Shown in pieces: positions 54,245 through 63,969 of a DNA stretch of 64,000 bases; the first letter of the stretch is position 1; each line of letters begins with the position of its first letter. Source of the DNA: Tumebacillus algifaecis (GTDB lineage: Bacteria > Bacillota > Bacilli > Tumebacillales > Tumebacillaceae); the NCBI RefSeq assembly GCF_002243515.1, contig NZ_CP022657.1, positions 4,335,001 to 4,399,000 of the forward strand, given 5' to 3'. The notes under the pieces were generated by a model. It worked only from the letters and a program-made list of their open reading frames with translations. It was not told the DNA's origin and made no database searches. A program made the translations under genes and the position numbers.

Positions 54245-55177
54245 CTACTTCTTTTCGCCGCGTTGACGGAGCGTTTCGTAGAGCAAGATCCCCGTCGCCA
54301 CACCTGCGTTGAGCGACTGAACTTGTCCGATCATCGGCAGGCGAACCAGATAGTCACAGCGCTTCTTCACCACTTCGCCTAGCCCTTTGCCCTCGTTGCC
54401 GATCACAAGCACCGTCGGGCCGGTCAGATCGACCTGATGGTACATGTTCTCGCCGTCCACATCGGTGCCGACCACCCAGTAGCCTTCTTTTTTCAACTGC
54501 TCGATCGTCTGCGAGATGTTGGGGACGCGCGCGACCGGCACGTGTTCGATCGCGCCTGCAGACGCTTTAGCCACCGTTGCGGTCAGCGGCACAGCGCGAC
54601 GCTTCGGAATGATCACGCCATGAGCGCCAACCCCGTCTACCGAACGCAAAATCGAACCCAAGTTGTGCGGGTCTTCAATCTCATCCAGCACGATGATCAG
54701 GCCAGGACGGGGCGAATTGTTGGCCGCCGCCAAGATCACATCGAGTTCTACATACTCTTTGGCCGCGATGTAGGCGATGATCCCTTGGTGGTTGCGCCCT
54801 TCGGAGATCTGGTCGAGTTTGGCCCGGGGAACGCTTTGGATGATGATGTTCTTCGCACGCGCTTTGCCCAGCAGTTCGGTGATCGAACCTTGTGCGCCTT
54901 CTGCGACCAAAATCTTATTGATCTCGCGACCGGAGCGCAGCGCTTCCAGCACCGGATGGCGTCCTTCCACCTGCTCGTTGGAACTGTCCGATTTGGTACT
55001 CGCGATCGGCTCGCGGTCGACTCGTTCTGCGCGCACGATGCGCTCACGGTCGCGCTCCGGAGCCGGTCCGCGGCGCTCTGCACCCGTTCCTTTGCGCTCT
55101 CCGCCTTGCCCGCGACCTGCGCTCGGCCCTTTGCGCCCGCGCGGCGCTCTGTCTTTGCTGTTCTTTCTCATCGTCAT
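54245..55177 (-). CDS. rlmB: 23S rRNA (guanosine-2'-O-)-methyltransferase RlmB
   Basis: A 310-aa SPOUT-class enzyme. The substrate-binding L30e-like domain begins VEGRHPVLEALRSG (about 68), and the knotted catalytic domain has IVLDEIEDPHNLGSILRS and VLVIGNEGKGL. The first about 65 residues are an Arg/Gly-rich unstructured extension absent from the roughly 250-aa B. subtilis protein. Its start overlaps the mrnC stop by 4 nt (ATGA). A second ATG two codons later is also possible. Confidence 0.95.
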   Translation of the reverse strand: MTMRKNSKDRAPRGRKGPSAGRGQGGERKGTGAERRGPAPERDRERIVRAERVDREPIASTKSDSSNEQVEGRHPVLEALRSGREINKILVAEGAQGSITELLGKARAKNIIIQSVPRAKLDQISEGRNHQGIIAYIAAKEYVELDVILAAANNSPRPGLIIVLDEIEDPHNLGSILRSVDGVGAHGVIIPKRRAVPLTATVAKASAGAIEHVPVARVPNISQTIEQLKKEGYWVVGTDVDGENMYHQVDLTGPTVLVIGNEGKGLGEVVKKRCDYLVRLPMIGQVQSLNAGVATGILLYETLRQRGEKK

Positions 55178-55617
55178 TCATCCTTTTCGGTTAGTGTCTG
55201 AATTGCAGTTTTCGCCAGCTCCTGCAGGCGTTCATACGCCCCACACAAGTACAGATAGCCAATCAGGCTTTCAAACCCGGTGGCGTGGCGGTAGTCGATC
55301 AAACTGCCATTTTTCGGGCTCGAGCCCGATTTGGCATTGCGGCCGCGCTTGACGATCGTCAATTCCTCTTCGCTCAGCGTCGGCATCAGCAGGTGCAGCA
55401 CGTCCGACTGCGCCTTGGCATTCACAAATTTGGTCGCAAATTTGTGCAGGCGGTCCGGCTTCATCTCCCCGCACTGCAAAAGATGTTCGCGCACAAAAAT
55501 CTCCCAGACCGCATCGCCCATGTAGGCGAGGGCGAGCCCTGTCATCTCCTGCGGCTTTTTGACCGGTTTGACCTCTTGGTTGAACAGGGCCTGTACGCCT
55601 GTAACTTGCTCTGTCAT
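55174..55617 (-). CDS. mrnC: Mini-ribonuclease III
   Basis: A 147-aa RNase III-like dimer without a double-stranded RNA-binding domain that matures 23S rRNA. The catalytic stretch LALAYMGDAVWE and the FVNAKAQ helix are intact. The start MTEQVTG follows GGAAGTGAG. It lies 4 nt after cysS and overlaps rlmB. Confidence 0.96.
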   Translation of the reverse strand: MTEQVTGVQALFNQEVKPVKKPQEMTGLALAYMGDAVWEIFVREHLLQCGEMKPDRLHKFATKFVNAKAQSDVLHLLMPTLSEEELTIVKRGRNAKSGSSPKNGSLIDYRHATGFESLIGYLYLCGAYERLQELAKTAIQTLTEKDE

Positions 55618-55621
55618 GTTC

Positions 55622-57010
55622 TCACTTCCGTCTCCAGCGTACACCCTGCGGCGTGTCTTCAAGCACGATGCCCATCGCCGTCAGTTCGTCGCGAATCTCA
55701 TCGGCACGCGCCCAGTTTTTCGACTTGCGGGCGTCATTGCGCTCTTGAATCAGCGCTTCCACCTGCGCCTCCAACCCAGCGTCATCTGATGCCGGCGCCA
55801 ATGCCAGCACGTCGAGGAACTCCTCGATCAGTTGCAGGTAAGCGGTCAGCGCTGCTTGTTCCACCTGTTCGTTTCGCAAATAAACATTCGCGTCCGACAC
55901 GAGGTCAAAGATGGCCGTGATCGCGTCGGCCGAGTTAAAGTCATCGTTCATCGCCGCTTCAAATGCACTGCGGTATTTGTCTGCCTCTACCTTATCAGCA
56001 TGACCTTCCGATGCGCTCTCTACTCGGTGCTGCAAATTGAGCAAAGCGGTGGTGATCCGCTCATAGCCCGCTTTCGCATTTTCGGCCAACTCTTCAGAGA
56101 AGTTGACCGGATTGCGATAGTGCGCCGACAAGAGCAGAAAGCGCAGTACGGATCCGTCATATTTTTGCAAAAGGTCTCTTGTCGTCAGGAAGTTGCCGGT
56201 CGACTTGGACATCTTCTCATCGCCGAGATTGACAAACGCATTGTGCAGCCAGTACGTCGCGAACGGTTTGTGCGTACACGCTTCGGTCTGCGCCATTTCG
56301 TTTTCATGATGCGGGAACGTCAGATCGACGCCCCCACCATGAATGTCGATCTGCTCGCCCAAATATTTCAGGTTCATCGCCGAGCATTCGATGTGCCAAC
56401 CTGGACGGCCTGCGCCCCACGGTGACTCCCAAGCGATCTCGCCCTCTTTTGCCGATTTCCAAAGCGCAAAGTCGGTCTGATGACGTTTGAGCTCGCTTTT
56501 TTCCACGCGTGCCCCGGCAATCAGGTTATCTAGCGTCTGACCAGACAATTTACCATAACCTGCAAACGTCGTCGTGTCAAAATAAACATCGCCTTGCGAC
56601 TCATACGCATGGCCGCGCTCGATCAGATCAGCGATAAAAGCGATGATCTCCGGCATCTCTTCGGTCACCCGAGGATGAGCGGTCGCTCGGCGGACATGCA
56701 AGGCGTCTGCATCGGCAAAATAACTCTCGATGTATTTATCTGCCACTTCCTGCGGGGTCAGATTTTCTTCATGGCCGCGCTTGATAATCTTATCATCAAC
56801 GTCGGTAAAATTTTGCACATAGTTTACTTCATATCCTTTATATTCGAAATAACGACGGATCATATCGAAGACGACGAACGGACGCGCATTGCCGATATGA
56901 AAATAGTTATAGACGGTCGGACCGCAGACGTACATTTTTACTTTGCCTGGCTCCAAGCTTTGAAACGGTTCTTTTTGGCGTGTCAACGAATTATACAGGT
57001 GTATCGACAT
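55622..57010 (-). CDS. cysS: Cysteinyl-tRNA synthetase
   Basis: A 462-aa class I enzyme. HIGH-type motif [11 protein letters not shown], zinc ligands (Cys in YVCGPT, ECSAM, HHENE) and KMSKSTGN are present. The ATG eight bases after GAGGGGAG is preferred over the preceding GTG. It overlaps the end of cysE by 20 nt and is governed by the Cys T-box upstream of cysE. Confidence 0.97.
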   Translation of the reverse strand: MSIHLYNSLTRQKEPFQSLEPGKVKMYVCGPTVYNYFHIGNARPFVVFDMIRRYFEYKGYEVNYVQNFTDVDDKIIKRGHEENLTPQEVADKYIESYFADADALHVRRATAHPRVTEEMPEIIAFIADLIERGHAYESQGDVYFDTTTFAGYGKLSGQTLDNLIAGARVEKSELKRHQTDFALWKSAKEGEIAWESPWGAGRPGWHIECSAMNLKYLGEQIDIHGGGVDLTFPHHENEMAQTEACTHKPFATYWLHNAFVNLGDEKMSKSTGNFLTTRDLLQKYDGSVLRFLLLSAHYRNPVNFSEELAENAKAGYERITTALLNLQHRVESASEGHADKVEADKYRSAFEAAMNDDFNSADAITAIFDLVSDANVYLRNEQVEQAALTAYLQLIEEFLDVLALAPASDDAGLEAQVEALIQERNDARKSKNWARADEIRDELTAMGIVLEDTPQGVRWRRK

Positions 57011-57659
57011 CACGTGCTCTCCCCTCTTGATTTCGCAGTGTTTCCAACTCGCTCCTCAAGTCATCAATCTGCTGCTGCAACTGTTTGATCTGCTCCGCCA
57101 CCGGGTCGGGCAGGTTGCACTGTTCCATATCGTCTACGCGGCGGCCATCTTGAATGACCACCTTGCCTGGAATCCCGACCACCGTCGAGTTCGGCGGAAC
57201 TTCGCGCAGCACGACCGAACCGGCTCCTACTTTTGAGCCGGAGCCGATCGTAAACGACCCGAGCACCTTGGCCCCCGAGGCGACCAACACATTGTCGCCA
57301 AGCGTCGGGTGGCGCTTGCCTTTCTCTTTGCCCGTACCGCCCAGCGTGACGCCTTGGTACAGCGTACAGTCATTCCCGATCTCAGCAGTCTCTCCGATCA
57401 CCACGCCCATCCCGTGGTCGATAAACAGACGGCGGCCGATCGTCGCGCCCGGATGGATCTCAATGCCCGTTATCCAACGTGCCAGTTGCGAGATCAAGCG
57501 CGCGAACGTGCGCATCTTCATGTTCCAAAACCAATGTGAAACACGGTACGCCCACAATGCGTGCAAACCTGAATAGGTCAGCACCACCTCCAGCGTAGAA
57601 CGTGCCGCCGGGTCGCGGTTAAAAATGACTTGAATATCTTCCCGCATCCGTTCAAACAT
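56991..57659 (-). CDS. cysE: Serine O-acetyltransferase
   Basis: A 222-aa enzyme making O-acetylserine for cysteine synthesis. The left-handed beta-helix hexapeptide repeats ([22 protein letters not shown] and on) with the catalytic His in DHGMGVV are present, followed by a helical, coiled-coil C-terminus ([21 protein letters not shown]). The start [10 protein letters not shown] follows AAGGAGTG; the longer frame runs into the T-box and is rejected. Confidence 0.96.
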   Translation of the reverse strand: MFERMREDIQVIFNRDPAARSTLEVVLTYSGLHALWAYRVSHWFWNMKMRTFARLISQLARWITGIEIHPGATIGRRLFIDHGMGVVIGETAEIGNDCTLYQGVTLGGTGKEKGKRHPTLGDNVLVASGAKVLGSFTIGSGSKVGAGSVVLREVPPNSTVVGIPGKVVIQDGRRVDDMEQCNLPDPVAEQIKQLQQQIDDLRSELETLRNQEGRARDVDTPV

Positions 57660-57674
57660 CTGAACGCACTCCTT

Positions 57675-57935
57675 CCCGAAAATAAAAAACCGCCTCTGCC
57701 GAATCGACAGAGACGGTTGATACACCGTGGTTCCACTCTGCTTGGCGCTATGTACAAGGAAGCCCTTGGCGTAAGCACCCGCTTGAACACCGGATAACGG
57801 CGGTGAACCGTCGGGCATTTCCTCCCGCGTACGGCAAGGTGCATTCAAAAAGCCGTCTCCTCGCACCGCTCTCACCCATGAGCGATACGTTCACTCAAGG
57901 CGGCACTCTCTGTCAGGTCGTACTTTTCTACTTCT
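57675..57935 (-). ncRNA. Cysteine T-box leader of cysE-cysS
   Basis: The base of stem I is formed by GGCAAGG and CCTTGCC. The specifier loop GAATGCA directly before CCTTGCC presents TGC, a Cys codon. The T-box sequence AGAGTGGAACCACGG has TGGA, complementary to a tRNA ending UCCA, as in tRNA-Cys with discriminator U. The terminator ACCGTCTCTG / CAGAGGCGGT followed by TTTTTT ends the leader. Uncharged tRNA-Cys would prevent termination. Confidence 0.94.
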
Positions 57936-57975
57936 TCCTTGCCTCTAACTTTCCCTGTTTACTGACTGTGACTAT

Positions 57976-58004
57976 ATGGTAACAAATTCCTATTCTTGGA
58001 GCAA
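57976..58004 (-). promoter_or_regulatory. Candidate promoter of the T-box transcript
   Basis: Minus-strand TTGCTC and TACCAT with a 17-nt spacer, overlapping the gltX 3' end. Weak. Confidence 0.35.
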
Positions 58005-59435
58005 CTTACCAAGGCGCGCTGCCACTTTTTCTTTGCCAAACAGGGCCAAAGACAAGTTGAGGTCAGGGCCGTGCAACTGTCCGGTGAGGGCGACGCGCGT
58101 CGGCATGAACAACTGTTTGCCTTTCAAGCCTGTCTCTTTTTGTACCTCTTTTAGTGCCGCTTTGATCGTATCGACGTTGAACGTATCCATTGCCTGTACT
58201 TTGTCGAGGAACGCTTGCAGCACGACTTTCGCCGATTCCTCCGCCAAAACAGCTTTTGCATCCTCATCATATGCAACATCGTCGCTGAAGAACAGTACGG
58301 ACAGCGGTACAATTTCGGAGACGGCGAGCATTGCGTCTTTGAACAGCGTGACCAACAGGGTGACCCATTCCCGGTCAAAATCTTCCCCGATCCGGCCTGC
58401 CGCCTGCAGGAACGGAATGGCCAAGTCTACGATGCGGTCGAGGTCGGCCGCTTTGATGTACTGCCCGTTCATCCAAGCCAGCTTGTCTTTGTCAAAAATG
58501 GCACCCGACTTGGAGATGCGGTCAAAGGAGAAGTGTTCAACCAACTCGTCAAGCGAGAAGATCTCCTGTTCGATCGACGGTGACCAACCGAGCAGAACGA
58601 GGAAGTTGTTGATCGCTTCTGGCAGATAGCCGAGCTCCGCATACTGTTCGATAAATTGGATGATCGACTCATCGCGCTTGGACAGCTTTTTGCCCGTCTC
58701 GTTGAGGATCAACGGCAGGTGAGCAAATTGCGGCTTGGTCCAGCCGAACGCTTCGTAGAGCATCAGTTGGCGCGGCGTGTTGGAGATGTGCTCTTCCCCG
58801 CGTGCGACATGGGTGATCTTCATCAGCGCATCGTCGATCGTGACCGCAAAGTTGTACGTCGGGATGCCGTCCGATTTGACGATGACAAAATCACCGATCC
58901 CGTTCGATTCGAACTCGACAAGGCCGCGAATCAGATCGTCAAACGCGAATACCTGATCGTCCGGCACACGGTAGCGAATCGTTTTCTTACGACCTTCGCT
59001 CTCGTGCTTGGCGCGCTCTTCTGCCGTCAGATGGCGGCATTTGCCGAGGTAGCGCGGCAATTCGCCTTTCGCGCTCAGCTCTTCGCGCTCAGCTTCCAAC
59101 TCTTCGGCGGTACAGTAGCAATAGTAGGCTTGCCCGCTTTCCAGCAGTTGATCGGTATACTTTTGGTAGATGTCGAGGCGCTCCATGCAGGAATACGGGC
59201 CGTATTCGCCGCCGATCTCTGGGCCTTCATCCCAATTCAGGCCCAGCCAGCGGAACCCCTCCATGAAACCTTGCTCTGCATTTTCCTTGTTGCGCGCTTG
59301 GTCGGTGTCCTCGATGCGCAAGATGTAAGTGCCGCCATGTTTCTTGGCAAACAGATAGTTGAACAGCGCGGTGCGCGCGCCGCCGATATGTAAATGTCCG
59401 GTCGGACTCGGTGCATAACGTAAACGTACCGTCAT
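57990..59435 (-). CDS. gltX: Glutamyl-tRNA synthetase
   Basis: A 481-aa class I synthetase, in many Bacillales also charging tRNA-Gln for later amidation. HIGH motif SPTGHLHIGGAR (about 10-21) and KLSKRDES are present; the anticodon domain fills the C-terminus. MTVRLRYAPSPTG is chosen, seven bases after GGAGGT; an ATG five codons earlier overlaps the ribosome site. It follows ispF by 44 nt. Confidence 0.97.
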   Translation of the reverse strand: MTVRLRYAPSPTGHLHIGGARTALFNYLFAKKHGGTYILRIEDTDQARNKENAEQGFMEGFRWLGLNWDEGPEIGGEYGPYSCMERLDIYQKYTDQLLESGQAYYCYCTAEELEAEREELSAKGELPRYLGKCRHLTAEERAKHESEGRKKTIRYRVPDDQVFAFDDLIRGLVEFESNGIGDFVIVKSDGIPTYNFAVTIDDALMKITHVARGEEHISNTPRQLMLYEAFGWTKPQFAHLPLILNETGKKLSKRDESIIQFIEQYAELGYLPEAINNFLVLLGWSPSIEQEIFSLDELVEHFSFDRISKSGAIFDKDKLAWMNGQYIKAADLDRIVDLAIPFLQAAGRIGEDFDREWVTLLVTLFKDAMLAVSEIVPLSVLFFSDDVAYDEDAKAVLAEESAKVVLQAFLDKVQAMDTFNVDTIKAALKEVQKETGLKGKQLFMPTRVALTGQLHGPDLNLSLALFGKEKVAARLGKLLQE

Positions 59436-59479
59436 CGGTATGACCTCCATAAAATAGTTTCCGCTTCATTGTAACAGGT

Positions 59480-59959
59480 TTAAGGTTTTTTGACGAGAAG
59501 CACCACCGCTTGGGCGGCCATTCCTTCTTCCCGCCCGACAAAGCCGAGCTTTTCGGTCGTCGTCGCTTTCACATTGACCTGCCCGAGCTCCGCTTCCAGC
59601 TCCCGAGCGATCACGCCGCGGATTTCGTCGATGTACGGACGCAATTTCGGGCGTTCCGCCATGACGACACAGTCGAGGTTACCCAGAACATAGCCGCGCT
59701 CTTTGACCAGCGCAAAGACGTGCTGGAGCAGTTTGACCGAGTCGGCTCCTTTGTAACGCGGATCGGTGTCCGGAAAATGCTTGCCGATGTCGCCTTCTGC
59801 AATCGCGCCGAGCAGCGCATCTTTGATCGCATGCAGCAAAACATCAGCATCGGAGTGCCCGAGCAGTCCCTTCTCATGCGGAATCAGCACTCCGCCCAAG
59901 ATCAGGTCGCGGCCTGCGACCAGTTGGTGCACGTCATAACCCATGCCCACTCGAATCAT
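59480..59959 (-). CDS. ispF: 2-C-methyl-D-erythritol 2,4-cyclodiphosphate synthase
   Basis: A 159-aa trimeric zinc enzyme of the non-mevalonate isoprenoid pathway. Metal ligands in GYDVHQL (Asp and His) and [12 protein letters not shown] and the ATTTEKLGF loop are intact. Its ATG overlaps the ispD stop by 4 nt, so translation is coupled. Confidence 0.97.
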   Translation of the reverse strand: MIRVGMGYDVHQLVAGRDLILGGVLIPHEKGLLGHSDADVLLHAIKDALLGAIAEGDIGKHFPDTDPRYKGADSVKLLQHVFALVKERGYVLGNLDCVVMAERPKLRPYIDEIRGVIARELEAELGQVNVKATTTEKLGFVGREEGMAAQAVVLLVKKP

Positions 59960-60651
59960 CGTACATGTTCCCCTTTCAGCTTCCATAACGCCTCGGCGAT
60001 GATCAGATCGTCAGGCGTGGTAATTTTGATGTTCGTATAGTTACCCTCTATCAGCAACACTGGATAGCCAGCCCACTCGACGAGCGAGGCATCATCGGTG
60101 CCGAGCCCGCCCGCCAGAACGGAACGCGCATGCGCCGCTTCCAAGATCGAACGGTGGAACGCTTGCGGCGTATGGACCGCGAACAGTTGGTTGCGAGGCA
60201 ACGTTTCGCTGACCAGTTGCTGCTCGACCCGCTTGATCGTGTCTTTTACCGCCACGCCAAGCGTCGCCGCCCCTCTCACTCTAGCCGCCTCCAGCACCGC
60301 TTCCACTTCGTCTGTTGTGACGAGCGGTCTCGCCGCATCGTGAACGGCGACCAACTCTGTCGTCGCTAACAGCGCATCCAGCCCGTGGCGCACCGAATCT
60401 TGGCGCTCCTGACCACCTTCGACGATCGCGCCGACTTTTTCTACGCCGTGGTCGGCAATCAAGGTCTGAACATATTCCCTATCATCGGCAGAGACGACCA
60501 ATATCATCCGATCGATCGACGGGCAGGCGGACAGCGCCTGCAACGTGCGCACCAAGATCGGAGCGCCGTCAAGCGGCAGGTATTGCTTTTTGATCTGACT
60601 GCCCATGCGCGATCCGCTTCCTGCTGCCACGATTATCACTTCGGTTTGCAT
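59956..60651 (-). CDS. ispD: 2-C-methyl-D-erythritol 4-phosphate cytidylyltransferase
   Basis: A 231-aa CTP-dependent enzyme preceding IspF in the same pathway. The GT-A nucleotide-binding motif [20 protein letters not shown] is complete, and VHDAARPLV and TPQAF are present. The start MQTEVIIV follows AGAGGGGAACG. It lies after the yacL terminator and has its own promoter. Confidence 0.97.
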   Translation of the reverse strand: MQTEVIIVAAGSGSRMGSQIKKQYLPLDGAPILVRTLQALSACPSIDRMILVVSADDREYVQTLIADHGVEKVGAIVEGGQERQDSVRHGLDALLATTELVAVHDAARPLVTTDEVEAVLEAARVRGAATLGVAVKDTIKRVEQQLVSETLPRNQLFAVHTPQAFHRSILEAAHARSVLAGGLGTDDASLVEWAGYPVLLIEGNYTNIKITTPDDLIIAEALWKLKGEHVR

Positions 60652-60676
60652 CGATCGTTCCCCTCTCTTCGTCTTA

Positions 60677-60705
60677 TCTATACACCAACCAGATAGTCGT
60701 TGCAA
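60677..60705 (-). promoter_or_regulatory. ispDF promoter
   Basis: Minus-strand TTGCAA and TATAGA with a 17-nt spacer, just after the yacL terminator. Confidence 0.6.
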
Positions 60706-60738
60706 GTAAAAAGCGCCGCACCTCAAGGTGCGGCGCTA
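60706..60738 (-). terminator. yacL terminator
   Basis: Minus-strand perfect 13-bp stem AGCGCCGCACCTT / AGGTGCGGCGCT region followed by TTTTTA. Confidence 0.92.
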
Positions 60739-60743
60739 CGCTG

Positions 60744-61820
60744 TTACAAGGCGCGCTCTAACATTTTCGGCTTGGCAAAGATCATCCGACCCGCAGAGGT
60801 TTGTAACACCGATGTGACCAGCACTTCCAATCGGGTGCCGATAAAATCACGTCCGCCTTCGACGACGATCATCGTGCCATCATCGAGGTAACCGACCCCT
60901 TGGTTATGCTCTTTTCCGTCTTTGATCACTTGCACAAAAATCTCTTCCCCTGGCAACACGACCGGCTTGACCGCGTTGGCGAGGTCGTTGATGTTGAGCA
61001 CCCCGACGCCTTGCAGCTCACAGACTTTATTCAGGTTGAAGTCATTGGTGACCACTTTCCCGTTGATCTGCTTGGCGAGGCGCACCAGCTTGGAATCGAC
61101 TTCCTGAATCTCCTCAAAATCGATCTCCATCACTTGGACTTTGATCTTCAGTTCCTTTTGAATCTTGTTCAGGATGTCAAGGCCCCGTCTTCCCCGGTTG
61201 CGCTTGAGCACATCGGACGAGTCGGCGATATGTTGCAGTTCTTCGAGCACGAACGACGGGATGACGAGCACACCGTCGAGAAATTCCGTCTTCACAATAT
61301 CGGCGATGCGTCCGTCGATGATGACGCTCGTATCCAAAATCTTCGCTTCGCCTGGACGGTGCTTCTCCTCCGCCTTGCTCTTCTCCTTGCCCCCGAGGCG
61401 ACCCGGGAAGAAGTTCATCAGATCTTCGCGCTTGGTGAAGAAAAAGCGGTAGCCCATATAGGCGAGCAGCACGCTGGCAAAGAATTGCACAACCCGGCCC
61501 ACGACCGGAATCAGCGCGATGGCCGGTGCCATCAGATACGCAATGATAAGACCGAGTACCATCCCGAACGCTCCGGCGATCACGTCGGGGAACGGAGTTT
61601 TGATCATTTTCTCTTCGAACCACTTGATCAAACTCACCGTATAATCAACGATCCAGCTCGTCGCGAGGATGAAGAGCGAACCGCCTAACACTGCTCCGAA
61701 AATCGGATGTACAAACGGATTGATGTCCAAGCTGACCAAGCTGAACAAACCCGGTGCAAATTGGTAACCCAGCACAAACCCGATGACGGCGAAAAACAGA
61801 TGCACAATGCGTTTTAACAC
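60744..61820 (-). CDS. yacL: Membrane PIN-TRAM domain protein YacL
   Basis: A 358-aa protein with four N-terminal membrane helices (to about residue 130), a PIN nuclease-like domain ([16 protein letters not shown] ... [11 protein letters not shown]) carrying the acidic residues, and a C-terminal TRAM domain ([30 protein letters not shown]). An RNA-related role is inferred from the domains. The start is GTG behind GGAGGTGA. Normally next to disA; here pssA intervenes. Confidence 0.95.
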   Translation of the reverse strand: MLKRIVHLFFAVIGFVLGYQFAPGLFSLVSLDINPFVHPIFGAVLGGSLFILATSWIVDYTVSLIKWFEEKMIKTPFPDVIAGAFGMVLGLIIAYLMAPAIALIPVVGRVVQFFASVLLAYMGYRFFFTKREDLMNFFPGRLGGKEKSKAEEKHRPGEAKILDTSVIIDGRIADIVKTEFLDGVLVIPSFVLEELQHIADSSDVLKRNRGRRGLDILNKIQKELKIKVQVMEIDFEEIQEVDSKLVRLAKQINGKVVTNDFNLNKVCELQGVGVLNINDLANAVKPVVLPGEEIFVQVIKDGKEHNQGVGYLDDGTMIVVEGGRDFIGTRLEVLVTSVLQTSAGRMIFAKPKMLERAL

Positions 61821-61896
61821 AGGAATGTCACCTCCATATCAAGCATTATAGACAATGAAACACACATCAAAACGTAGGGAAGTGCTTTGTCATTAA

Positions 61897-61928
61897 CTTT
61901 TAAGAAAAGAAGACGTCAAATGACGTCT
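61897..61928 (-). terminator. Inverted repeat with T-rich tail before yacL
   Basis: Minus-strand perfect 8-bp repeat AGACGTCA-TT-TGACGTCT followed by TCTTTTCTT. It lies downstream of both promoters, so it could attenuate yacL, or be a regulator-binding palindrome. Confidence 0.45.
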
Positions 61929-61944
61929 CATGAGTTCATACACT

Positions 61945-61973
61945 AGCATACCACATTTGAAAGGCTCAGTCAA
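61945..61973 (-). promoter_or_regulatory. yacL promoter, proximal
   Basis: Minus-strand TTGACT and TATGCT with a 17-nt spacer and a TGG just ahead of the -10 box. Confidence 0.65.
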
Positions 61974-61986
61974 TTGCAAATGATCT

Positions 61987-62016
61987 ATATTACCATAGCG
62001 ATGCACATTTCGTCAA
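61987..62016 (-). promoter_or_regulatory. yacL promoter, distal
   Basis: Minus-strand TTGACG and TAATAT with an 18-nt spacer. Confidence 0.55.
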
Positions 62017-62079
62017 CAAAATTCATTGTTTGTCGAACGAACACGCTCAACAGGCAGTGTTCCTACCCGATACATACGC

Positions 62080-62117
62080 AAAAAAACCGCCGGGGTTGCT
62101 TCCCCTAGCGGTTTTTC
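62080..62117 (-). terminator. radA-disA-pssA terminator
   Basis: Minus-strand stem AACCGCTAGGGG / CCCCGGCGGTT with a short loop followed by TTTTTTG. Confidence 0.9.
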
Positions 62118-62129
62118 TTGTGGAAATTT

Positions 62130-62858
62130 CTACTTGGCGATCCTTTCGTACGGATCTTCCACAGCGTCCGTTTTTCGCTTTTTCTTATTTCCGTTTTTTT
62201 TTAACACGCCATACAGCGCATAAAAAGCGAGCGGCAAGAAGATCAAACGATTCACGTATTCAGGCCAGAACATAAAGGTGCCGAGCACGATCGCAAGAAT
62301 CAGCGGCACGATGTAGTAGGTTGCTTTCGGAATTCCAACTTTTTTGAAGTTGGGATACTTGATGTTCGAGATCATCAGATAGGCCAGAAAGACCATAAAC
62401 AGCGGCAAGGTGATATTTGGTGCCGGCAACATGCCGTGATACAGCGCCAGCGTTGCCAACACGCCCCCAGCAGCGGTGATCGGCAAGCCGATAAAATAGT
62501 TGGGCGAACCGGCCGACACGTTAAAACGTGCCAAGCGAAGTGCACCACAGATCGGGAAGACCGCGGTGATCACCATACCGACCCAGCCCATGTCTTTGAG
62601 CACGACCCCATACATGATAAAAGCGGGGGCCACCCCAAACGAGATCACGTCCGACAGCGAGTCGAGCTCTTTGCCGAATTCGCTTTGCGCATTCAGCATC
62701 CGTGCGACACGACCGTCCAGACCGTCGAGCAGCATCCCGATGATGACGAGCAGTGCTGCCCAGTCAAAATTTCCTTGAAATGCAACGATGATCGATATAA
62801 TACCTAAGAATAAGTTCCCAACGGTAAACATGCTCGGTAAAGCGCGACGTACTATCAT
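62130..62858 (-). CDS. pssA: CDP-diacylglycerol-serine O-phosphatidyltransferase
   Basis: A 242-aa integral membrane enzyme making phosphatidylserine. The CDP-alcohol phosphotransferase motif is intact (DGLDGRVARMLNAQSEFGKELDSLSD fits D-x2-DG-x2-AR-x8-G-x3-D-x3-D). About eight hydrophobic helices follow. It is longer than B. subtilis PssA (about 177 aa). It lies 30 nt after disA, probably in the same transcript. Some archaetidylserine or related alcohol substrates cannot be excluded. Confidence 0.9.
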   Translation of the reverse strand: MIVRRALPSMFTVGNLFLGIISIIVAFQGNFDWAALLVIIGMLLDGLDGRVARMLNAQSEFGKELDSLSDVISFGVAPAFIMYGVVLKDMGWVGMVITAVFPICGALRLARFNVSAGSPNYFIGLPITAAGGVLATLALYHGMLPAPNITLPLFMVFLAYLMISNIKYPNFKKVGIPKATYYIVPLILAIVLGTFMFWPEYVNRLIFLPLAFYALYGVLKKNGNKKKRKTDAVEDPYERIAK

Positions 62859-62888
62859 GGGTCCCTACCTACCTCCCTCTCCGACAGG

Positions 62889-63965
62889 TTAGATGTGCCG
62901 ATCGATAAACACCTGTTCGGAAATACGTTTGAGCCCTTCTTTGATGGCGCGGGCTCGGACTTCACCGATGCCTTCAACATCATCCAGCTCTTCAATGCTC
63001 GCAGTTAAAATACGTGGCAGCGCGCAAAAGGTTTCCACCAAATTTTCAATGACCGGCTGCGGGAGGCGCGGAATTTTGTTCAAAATCCGGTATCCGCGCG
63101 AGGAGACGGGCTCTTCGGTAATATTAATGTTCCCCGAGTATCCCAAAACTCTCACCATCATGTTGCTTTCCAGTAAGTCATCCGAATTGAGCGCATGCAG
63201 TTCTTGCAAAATGTGATGCGGTGTGACATCTTGATCGCGGCAATAGTCTTTCACCAAGAGATACGCTTCTTCATCCACTTTTGAGACCAACTCTTCGAGC
63301 TGCATGGAGATGAGGCGCCCTTCGGTGCCAAGCTCGGTGATGTAGCGGCGAATCTCCGCTTTGATGCGCAACACCATCTCGATGCGCTGAATGACGAGTG
63401 CCACTTCATGCAACGTGACCAACTCTTCAAATTCGAGCGCAGACAGGTTGGTCATCGCTTGGTCGAGCACCGACTTGTATTTTTCCAGCGTGTTGATAGC
63501 CTGATTGGCTTTGGCCAGGATCACGCCGATGTCTTTGAGCGTGTAGCGAAAATTCGATTGGTACAAGGTGATCACATCGCGGCGCTGGGAGATACAGACC
63601 ACCAATTGCCCGGTCTGTTTTGCCACGCGCTCCGCCGTGCGATGCCGCGTCCCCGTCTCGAACGACGGGATCGTCGGGTCGGGGTTGAGCTGGGTGTTCG
63701 CATACAAAATCCGCTTGCCATCATCCGAGAGGATGATCCCTCCATCCATTTTGGCCAGTTCATACATGCCTGCCGAGGTAAACTCGCAGTTGATCGAAAA
63801 TCCGCCATCGACGAGCTCCATCACCTGTGGCGAATTGCCGATGACGATCAAAGCCCCCGTCTTCGCCCGCAGCACGTTTTCCAAGCCGTCCCGAAGCGGG
63901 GTGCCAGGTGCGATGAAGCGGAGGATTTTGTTGATCAGGTTCTCTTTTTTGATTTCTTCTCTCAT
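62889..63965 (-). CDS. disA: DNA integrity scanning diadenylate cyclase DisA
   Basis: A 358-aa octameric enzyme that makes c-di-AMP from ATP and senses branched DNA. The DAC domain (about 1-145) has the GTRHRTAERVA RHR motif at about 107-109; the DGA motif reads DGG (74-76). A helical spine and a C-terminal helix-hairpin-helix (VEGIGEVRARAIKEG) for DNA binding follow. It starts MREEIKKENLI behind AGGGGGATGA, directly after radA. Confidence 0.96.
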   Translation of the reverse strand: MREEIKKENLINKILRFIAPGTPLRDGLENVLRAKTGALIVIGNSPQVMELVDGGFSINCEFTSAGMYELAKMDGGIILSDDGKRILYANTQLNPDPTIPSFETGTRHRTAERVAKQTGQLVVCISQRRDVITLYQSNFRYTLKDIGVILAKANQAINTLEKYKSVLDQAMTNLSALEFEELVTLHEVALVIQRIEMVLRIKAEIRRYITELGTEGRLISMQLEELVSKVDEEAYLLVKDYCRDQDVTPHHILQELHALNSDDLLESNMMVRVLGYSGNINITEEPVSSRGYRILNKIPRLPQPVIENLVETFCALPRILTASIEELDDVEGIGEVRARAIKEGLKRISEQVFIDRHI

Positions 63966-63969
63966 CCTG

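Larger units (their letters stand above)
61821..62129 (-). other. yacL upstream region
   Basis: About 310 nt holding the pssA terminator, two good promoters and an inverted repeat between them and yacL. Confidence 0.7.

Noticed and set aside
56991-57875. Longer version of cysE starting near 57875
   Set aside because: The extra 72 codons translate the T-box leader; the ribosome site AAGGAGTG places the start at MFERMRED.
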